NCBI GenBank assembly: GCA_025929425.1
Contig: JAICME010000004.1
Span: 1-47,732 of the forward strand
Source: Thermoleophilia bacterium
Lineage (GTDB): Bacteria; Actinomycetota; Thermoleophilia; Gaiellales; Gaiellaceae
Length of the DNA: 47,732 nt
Reading direction: 5' to 3'
Shown here: positions 43,198-47,732 of the stretch, in pieces
How the letters are laid out: every line of letters starts with the position of its first letter
How positions within the stretch are numbered: position 1 is the first letter of the stretch
The notes under the pieces: model-generated
Told to the model about the DNA's origin: nothing
Seen by the model: the letters and a program-made list of their open reading frames with translations, nothing else
Database searches by the model: none
Program-made: the position numbers and the translations under genes

Positions 43198-46050
43198 ATG
43201 GGACGTCCCGACGTCGACGGGCTCAACACCGGGTATGCGGCGCTGCTCCTCGAGCAGTACCTCGACAACCCCAGCGCCGTCCCGGAGGAATGGCGCCACC
43301 TCTTCGAGAGCGAGCCGGCAGCGTTGCTGCAGCGGCAACCCGGCCTCGTTCGCTTGCTCGAGCTCGCCGCTGTCGACGGAGACGGACACACAGCGCCGCC
43401 GACCGTAGCCCCGCCGCCACCGCCTCCGCCTCCCTCTGCCCCCGAGCCCGCCTCGGTGACGGCGGACAGGGAGCTCCTCGGCGGGATCGCCGCGTCGATG
43501 GCCCTCGTCAAGGCGATTCGGATGCACGGCCATCTCGCGGCACATCTCGATCCGCTCGGCTCGGAACCACCGGGCGACCCTGCCCTCGAGCCCGAGCGTC
43601 TGACCCCGAAGCTGACGCCGGAGCTGCAGGCCCGCATTCCCGCGCCGCTCCTCCGCCTCCATGTGGAGGGCGACACGCTCGCCGACGCGCTGCCGAGACT
43701 GCTCGAGACGTACACGGGGACGATCGCGTACGAGATCGAGCACATCTCGGATCACGAGGAGCGCGTCTGGCTGCGGCAGGCGATCGAATCGGGCCGCTAC
43801 CGGCGTCCGCTGTCGCGAGACGAGCGCGTGCGCCTGCTCAGGCGACTGAGCCAGGTCGAGGGGATGGAGCGCTACCTGCGGCGCTCCTTCCTCGGACAGA
43901 AGCAGTTCTCCGTCGAGGGGCTCGACGTGATGATCCCGATGCTCGACGAGGCGATCGACCTCGCTGCGTCGGGCGGCGCCCACGAAGTCGTCGTCGGGAT
44001 GGCGCACCGCGGCCGGCTCAACGTCCTCGCTCACGTTGTCGGTCGGCCGTACGAGACGATTCTGCGCGAGTTCGAAGGCGAGCGGACGATCGAAGCGGTC
44101 GTGTCCACCGAGGAAGGGGGCAGCGGCGACGTCAAGTACCACCTCGGCGCCCAGGGAACGCGCTCGACCCCGAGCGGAGACATCACGATCACGCTCGTCT
44201 CCAACCCGAGCCACCTCGAGGCGGTCGACCCGGTCGTGGAGGGAAGAGCCAGGGCGGAGCAGACCGACCGTTCCTCGCGCCAGGGGTACCACGATCCGAG
44301 TGTCGCGCTTCCGATCCTCATCCACGGCGACGCATCGTTCGCTGGCCAGGGCAGCGTCGCCGAAACCCTCAACCTCCAGGCGCTCGCGGGCTACTCGACC
44401 GGTGGCACGCTCCATCTGATCGCGAACAACCAGGTGGGCTTCACCACCGACCCGGAGAGCGGACGTTCCACGCGCTATTCGAGTGACCTCGCGAAAGGCT
44501 TCGACATTCCGATCGTCCACGTCAACGCGGACGATCCAGAGGCGGCGCTCGCGGCGATCCGCCTCGCGCTCGCGTACCGGCGCCGCTTCGGCCACGACGT
44601 CGTCGTCGACCTCGTGGGCTACCGTCGCCACGGCCACAACGAGCAGGACGAGGCCGCCTACACCCAACCCATCCTCGCGGCGGCGATCGCCGACCACGCG
44701 ACCGCACGCGAGCAGTTCGTTGCCCGGCTCGTCGCCGACGGCGACATCACGCAGGCCCAGGCCGATGAGCTCGACGCCGATGTGCTGACTGAGCTGAAGC
44801 GGGCCCACGAAGCGCTCAAGGAGACGTTCGGACAGCCGGAAACTCCGCCGCGTGACGACACCCACGTACCTGCCGCGACCGGGGACGAGGTCGTCACGGC
44901 CGTCGCCGCCGGCCGGCTGCGCTCCCTCAACGAGCAGCTCCTCCGGGTTCCCGACGGCTTCACGCCGCACCCGAAGCTCATGCGCCAGCTCGAGCGGCGG
45001 CGCGAGACGCTCGAGGAGGGCGGGATCGACTGGGGCCAGGCGGAGGCGCTCGCCTTCGCCTCCCTCCTCGTGGAAGGGATTCCGATCCGGCTCACCGGCC
45101 AGGACACCGAGCGCGGCACCTTCTCCCACCGGCATGACGTCCTCCACGACCTGAGCACGGGAACGACGTTCACGCCGCTGCAGCATCTCGACGACGCCGG
45201 CGCTGCCTTCGAGATCTACAACTCGCCGCTCTCCGAGTACGCCTGTGTCGGCTTCGAATACGGCTACGCCGCCGCGGCGCCCGAGGCGCTCGTTCTCTGG
45301 GAGGCCCAGTTCGGCGACTTCGTCAACGGCGCGCAGATCGTCATCGATCAGTTCATCTCAGCGGGGCTCTCGAAGTGGAGGGAGTCGACGCGGCTGACCC
45401 TTCTACTGCCGCACGGCTACGAGGGCAACGGGCCGGAGCACTCGAGTGCCCGGCTCGAGCGGTTCCTCCAGCTCGCGGCGCAGGAGAACATCCGGATCGC
45501 GAACTGCACCACCTCCGCTCAGTACTTCCACCTGCTGCGGCGGCAGGCTCTGGACGCGACGGCTCGTCCGCTCGTCGTCATGACCCCGAAGGGCCTCTTG
45601 CGGCTGAAGCAGGCGGGCTCGACGCTCGACGATCTGGCGAGCGGCGAGTTCCGGCCGGTGATCGACGATCCCGGTGGAGAGCGGGAGCGCGTCGAGCGAC
45701 TGGTGCTGTGCCAGGGGAAGATCTACTACGACATCGCCGGCCACGAGGAGCGGGGAAACGCGCCTCGCGTGGCCGTCGCACGGCTCGAACAGCTCTACCC
45801 CTTCCCCGGCGAGCAGGTGAGGGCGGTCGTCGCGCGGTATCCGAACCTCCGCGAGCTCGTCTGGGCACAGGAGGAGCCCCAGAACATGGGCGCGTGGCGT
45901 GCGCTGCGCCATCGGCTCGAGGAGACGAAGCCCGAAAGCGTGCCGCTCCTCTACATCGGCCGACCGTGGCGTGCGAGCCCGAGCGAGGGCTATCCGACCG
46001 CGCACCTGCGCGAGCAGGACCGGATCGTCCGGGCCGCGCTCGGCGTCTAG
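43198..46050 (+). CDS. sucA: 2-oxoglutarate dehydrogenase E1 component
   Basis: Thiamine-diphosphate dehydrogenase of the TCA cycle, 950 residues. The N-terminal tethering peptide (AALLLEQYLDNPSAVPEEWR) is followed by a Pro-rich linker (PPPPPPPPS near residue 72), then the E1 core: GMAHRGRLNVL near 268, HGDASFAGQGSVAETLNL near 376, VGYRRHGHNEQDE near 473, the PLSEYACVGFEYGYA pyrimidine-domain motif and GYEGNGPEHSSARLERFLQ. No fused E2 acyltransferase domain is present, unlike mycobacterial Kgd, so this is a stand-alone SucA. ATG 43198 matches the family start; a GTG-like extension to 43135 overlaps the previous gene. sucB is not in the window. Stop shares CTAG with the gene at 46047. Confidence 0.95.
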   Translation: MGRPDVDGLNTGYAALLLEQYLDNPSAVPEEWRHLFESEPAALLQRQPGLVRLLELAAVDGDGHTAPPTVAPPPPPPPPSAPEPASVTADRELLGGIAASMALVKAIRMHGHLAAHLDPLGSEPPGDPALEPERLTPKLTPELQARIPAPLLRLHVEGDTLADALPRLLETYTGTIAYEIEHISDHEERVWLRQAIESGRYRRPLSRDERVRLLRRLSQVEGMERYLRRSFLGQKQFSVEGLDVMIPMLDEAIDLAASGGAHEVVVGMAHRGRLNVLAHVVGRPYETILREFEGERTIEAVVSTEEGGSGDVKYHLGAQGTRSTPSGDITITLVSNPSHLEAVDPVVEGRARAEQTDRSSRQGYHDPSVALPILIHGDASFAGQGSVAETLNLQALAGYSTGGTLHLIANNQVGFTTDPESGRSTRYSSDLAKGFDIPIVHVNADDPEAALAAIRLALAYRRRFGHDVVVDLVGYRRHGHNEQDEAAYTQPILAAAIADHATAREQFVARLVADGDITQAQADELDADVLTELKRAHEALKETFGQPETPPRDDTHVPAATGDEVVTAVAAGRLRSLNEQLLRVPDGFTPHPKLMRQLERRRETLEEGGIDWGQAEALAFASLLVEGIPIRLTGQDTERGTFSHRHDVLHDLSTGTTFTPLQHLDDAGAAFEIYNSPLSEYACVGFEYGYAAAAPEALVLWEAQFGDFVNGAQIVIDQFISAGLSKWRESTRLTLLLPHGYEGNGPEHSSARLERFLQLAAQENIRIANCTTSAQYFHLLRRQALDATARPLVVMTPKGLLRLKQAGSTLDDLASGEFRPVIDDPGGERERVERLVLCQGKIYYDIAGHEERGNAPRVAVARLEQLYPFPGEQVRAVVARYPNLRELVWAQEEPQNMGAWRALRHRLEETKPESVPLLYIGRPWRASPSEGYPTAHLREQDRIVRAALGV

Positions 46051-46229
46051 CTGCTGCTGCGGCGCCGGCTGCCGGCTGCTTTGGCCGCGCGCGCGGCGAG
46101 CTTCGGGCCGTGCTTTCGCGCGAGCTTCATGAGCTGCTTGCGCTGCGCCGGCGGGAGGCGCCGGTAGATGTCCCACACGGCGACGGTGAGCGCCCAGGGA
46201 GTGGGGCGAAACTTGCTGAAGCGAGGCAT
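46047..46229 (-). CDS. Small basic protein, 60 residues
   Basis: Not recognised. The sequence MPRFSKFRPTPWALTVAVWD continues with a helical IYRRLPPAQRKQLMKLARKHGP segment and an Ala/Arg/Ser-rich basic end. It is predicted cytoplasmic and could bind nucleic acid or membrane. ATG 46229 is preceded by AAGGATGGGG, a usable SD. Its stop shares CTAG with sucA, the same convergent junction seen at five other places, which supports it being a real gene. Confidence 0.65.
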   Translation of the reverse strand: MPRFSKFRPTPWALTVAVWDIYRRLPPAQRKQLMKLARKHGPKLAARAAKAAGSRRRSSS

Positions 46230-46280
46230 CGCCCCATCCTTGCAGATCGCGGCCGAGGATAAACCGGCCGGCGGCTCTCG

Positions 46281-47378
46281 CTAGTGCTGGGGCCTGGGTG
46301 GCTTCGGCGCCGGCGGCGGCCGGTCGGCAGGCGTGTCCTTCGGCTTCGGGTCGGGCTTCGGCTTCGGGTCCTGGCCGTCGACCTCCAGATCGTGGCCGAC
46401 GGTGTTCTGCGTGCCCACGACTGCATTCGCGTTCCCTTTGACCTCTAGGTCGTGCCCGACCGTGTTCCCGTCGACCACGATTGCGTTTGCGTTGTCCTCG
46501 ATCTCGAGGTCGTGGCCGACCGTGTTGCCGCCCTCCGGGCAACTCCCCACCTGCACGGCGCCGGCGGACGAGAGGCCGTCCTCGACCTCGAGGTCGTGGC
46601 CGACCTGCGTGTCGCAGACGCTGTTCCCGGCCGGAGTGGCGGAGCCGCTGAGGCCCTCGATCCGGAGGTCGTGTCCGATCGAGTCTCCGCTGATCACGAT
46701 GCCGGCCGGGCTCTGGGCGACGAGATCGTGCTTGACGGTGACGGCCGGGTCGATGAGTGTCCCGCCCGGAGCCACCGTGAGATCGTGGGTCACGGTCGTG
46801 CCGGCGACGAGCACGCAGGTCGCGCCGCTGGGAACGGTCACGTCACGGCCGGTGCCGTTGTACGTCCCGTCGCAGCTCGTCGTGTCCGGCGAGAGTGCGG
46901 TCACCACGACCGGCGGCGGCGGTGGCGGCGGCGGTGGCGGCGGTGGTGGTGGTGCCGGCGGAGGCGGCGGTGGTGGCGGCGGCGATTGCTGCGGCGGCGG
47001 CGTAGGTGGATGAACGCGCGGGTGAACCCGATGTCGGTGCCGCGGGATCTTCGTGGGCGAAGAGGGGGTCGTCCCCGTCCTGTGCGTCCGTGCAGGGACG
47101 ATCGTCCTTCTCACCACGCGCGTGATGTGGGTGACGGAGTGCACCGGAGCGGTCTTCCGCGGGACTTCGTGCTTTGCCGGGACGTGCTGCGGAACCGTCA
47201 CCGCGACGGGCGGCGCGGTGACGCGCGGCAGAGTGAGACCGAGTCCCTGGCCCGGCGACTTCGGCTCCACGAGCACGTGCGGAACGAGAACGGCCCCGGC
47301 GACCACGCCGGCCAGCATGGCCGCTGCGAGCAGGCGCGGGAGGATTCCTAGGCTCCCGTCTGCTCCGCCTGGCAGCAT
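46281..47378 (-). CDS. Secreted or anchored proline-rich protein with HDL beta-helix-like repeats
   Basis: 365 residues, no recognised family. Order: N-terminal hydrophobic signal/anchor (about 13-37), a Val/Pro/Thr-rich basic stalk, a proline run (about 123-156), seven repeats centred on HDL at residues 198, 217, 236, 261, 289, 309 and 329 with the usual form TVGHDLEV, then a Lys/Pro-rich tail (about 335-365). Spacings of 19, 19, 25, 28, 20 and 20 residues suit rungs of a beta-helix; the region opens with CDGTYNGTGRDVTVPSGATC, like secreted actinobacterial proteins with GNVTV-type repeats. C169, C188, C255 and C280 may form disulfides. It probably sits on the cell surface; function unknown. 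ATG 47378 follows GGGAG closely. Confidence 0.75.
   Translation of the reverse strand: MLPGGADGSLGILPRLLAAAMLAGVVAGAVLVPHVLVEPKSPGQGLGLTLPRVTAPPVAVTVPQHVPAKHEVPRKTAPVHSVTHITRVVRRTIVPARTHRTGTTPSSPTKIPRHRHRVHPRVHPPTPPPQQSPPPPPPPPPAPPPPPPPPPPPPPPVVVTALSPDTTSCDGTYNGTGRDVTVPSGATCVLVAGTTVTHDLTVAPGGTLIDPAVTVKHDLVAQSPAGIVISGDSIGHDLRIEGLSGSATPAGNSVCDTQVGHDLEVEDGLSSAGAVQVGSCPEGGNTVGHDLEIEDNANAIVVDGNTVGHDLEVKGNANAVVGTQNTVGHDLEVDGQDPKPKPDPKPKDTPADRPPPAPKPPRPQH
46381..46700 (-). repeat. Internal DNA repeats encoding the TVGHDLEV units
   Basis: The motif CGTGGCCGAC or close variants occurs at 46391, 46451, 46511, 46595 and 46670 on the plus strand; the first three are exactly 60 bp apart, giving 20-residue protein units. 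The two most C-terminal units also share AAC/GCG codons for NANA, indicating recent tandem duplication. Confidence 0.75.
46908..46994 (-). repeat. GGC/GGT low-complexity tract encoding polyproline
   Basis: Continuous GGC, GGT and GGA triplets on the plus strand encode the proline run (PPPPPPPPA and similar) in the surface protein. Triplet slippage could make its length variable between isolates. Confidence 0.8.
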
Positions 47379-47498
47379 CTCCCGGGAGAGGCAAGGCCAT
47401 CGCGATGAACCGTCATGGCGGGAAATATCTCAACCCGGGTGGACGGCACCCGACGGCGGTTTTGACGTTCTCGAAGGAGAAAAGTGCCGAAACCCGGT

Positions 47499-47504
47499 TA
47501 TCAT
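47499..47504 (+). promoter_or_regulatory. Possible -10 of the last gene
   Basis: TATCAT, five of six to consensus, 40 bases before ATG 47545; together with the SD at 47532-47538 it gives a normal leadered mRNA. The 166-bp gap 47379-47544 shows no other clear element. Confidence 0.35.
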
Positions 47505-47544
47505 CCCCGCGGGAGGAAGAGCACTACAAACGGGAGGACGCTTT

Positions 47545-47732
47545 ATGCCGGTAGAGACACCGTCCATTTTCGCGCAGGTCATCAGGGAGCACCTCGACCT
47601 GAAGGAGCGCAACGCACGACTCGGCCACGCAATGCCGATCGACCGCTACAAGGGCGAGGATCCATTCGACAACCATCCGCTCTTCAAGACCGAGGAGCAG
47701 GCGCGAATCGAAGAGACGATGGACGGCGTTGA
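47545..47732 (+). CDS. Unidentified protein, N-terminal fragment (runs off the window)
   Basis: 62 complete codons from ATG 47545 to the window end. The start MPVETPSIFAQVIREHLDLK, followed by an Arg/Lys-rich helix and DRYKGEDPFDNHPLFKTEEQ, is charged and probably cytoplasmic; it has no signal peptide. GGGAGGA six bases before the ATG is a strong SD, unlike most genes here. I do not recognise the family. Codon bias is typical of the neighbourhood, so it is very likely a real gene continuing to the right. Confidence 0.7.
   Translation, partial: MPVETPSIFAQVIREHLDLKERNARLGHAMPIDRYKGEDPFDNHPLFKTEEQARIEETMDGV

Noticed and set aside
46908-46994. Repeat tract considered as a CRISPR or other array
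   Set aside because: It is a simple GGC/GGT triplet run in frame with a polyproline coding region, with no repeat-spacer structure.

Overview
This is a high-GC bacterial chromosome segment with dense coding, many GTG and TTG start codons, very short intergenic gaps and repeated end-to-end gene overlaps. The gene content points to an actinobacterium: four-cysteine S4 and zinc-type L36, Ku, an actinobacterial short adenylate kinase, an SD-independent promoter style, and RNase E/G next to the mre genes. The combination looks most like the Thermoleophilia (Gaiellales-type) lineage; that placement is an inference from protein resemblance and not a computed phylogeny. No insertion sequence, prophage or CRISPR array was seen.

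Layout. 1-6375: end of the S10/spc/alpha ribosomal supercluster (rplO-secY-adk-map-infA-rpmJ-rpsM-rpsK-rpsD-rpoA-rplQ), all rightward. 6379-12475: a stand-alone VIT-type membrane protein, truA, a GH38 alpha-mannosidase, a HAD phosphatase and NAD-dependent DNA ligase. 12472-17080: envelope block with a PBP4-type carboxypeptidase, a small coiled-coil protein, a NarL-type response regulator, and a divergent pair of secreted wall hydrolases (3D domain; NlpC/P60) that share a related coiled-coil region. 17077-21298: acyl-CoA synthetase, Ku, a 57-residue putative HTH protein behind a terminator-like leader, an alpha/beta hydrolase and a single-strand-binding protein. 21375-28090: elongasome operon mreB-(GNAT)-mreC-mreD-PBP2-rodA. 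28095-34185: RNase E/G, L21, L27, Obg, NadD, RsfS. 34182-38121: RodZ-like protein and a large class III cyclase/ATPase/TPR regulator. 38264-43166: tRNA-Ala(GGC), NTF2-like protein, Lon, HxlR-type regulator, a sigma-70 factor and two tiny membrane proteins. 43198-47732: 2-oxoglutarate dehydrogenase E1, a 60-residue protein, a secreted/anchored proline-rich protein with seven HDL repeats, and the start of an unidentified gene.

How it works together. Most of the window is translation, cell-wall elongation and central metabolism. Two window-wide patterns are the most informative non-gene signals. First, thirteen transcription-unit heads carry a TANNNT hexamer 5-9 nt before the start codon, as expected for leaderless mRNAs. 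Second, six convergent gene pairs end in the same shared CTAG tetranucleotide. The most unusual protein is the HDL-repeat surface protein at 46281-47378, and the most unusual regulatory layout is a rho-independent-type terminator lying between the upstream region and the Shine-Dalgarno of the small HTH gene near 19933. I did not find a complete, clearly novel multi-gene defence or metabolic system here.
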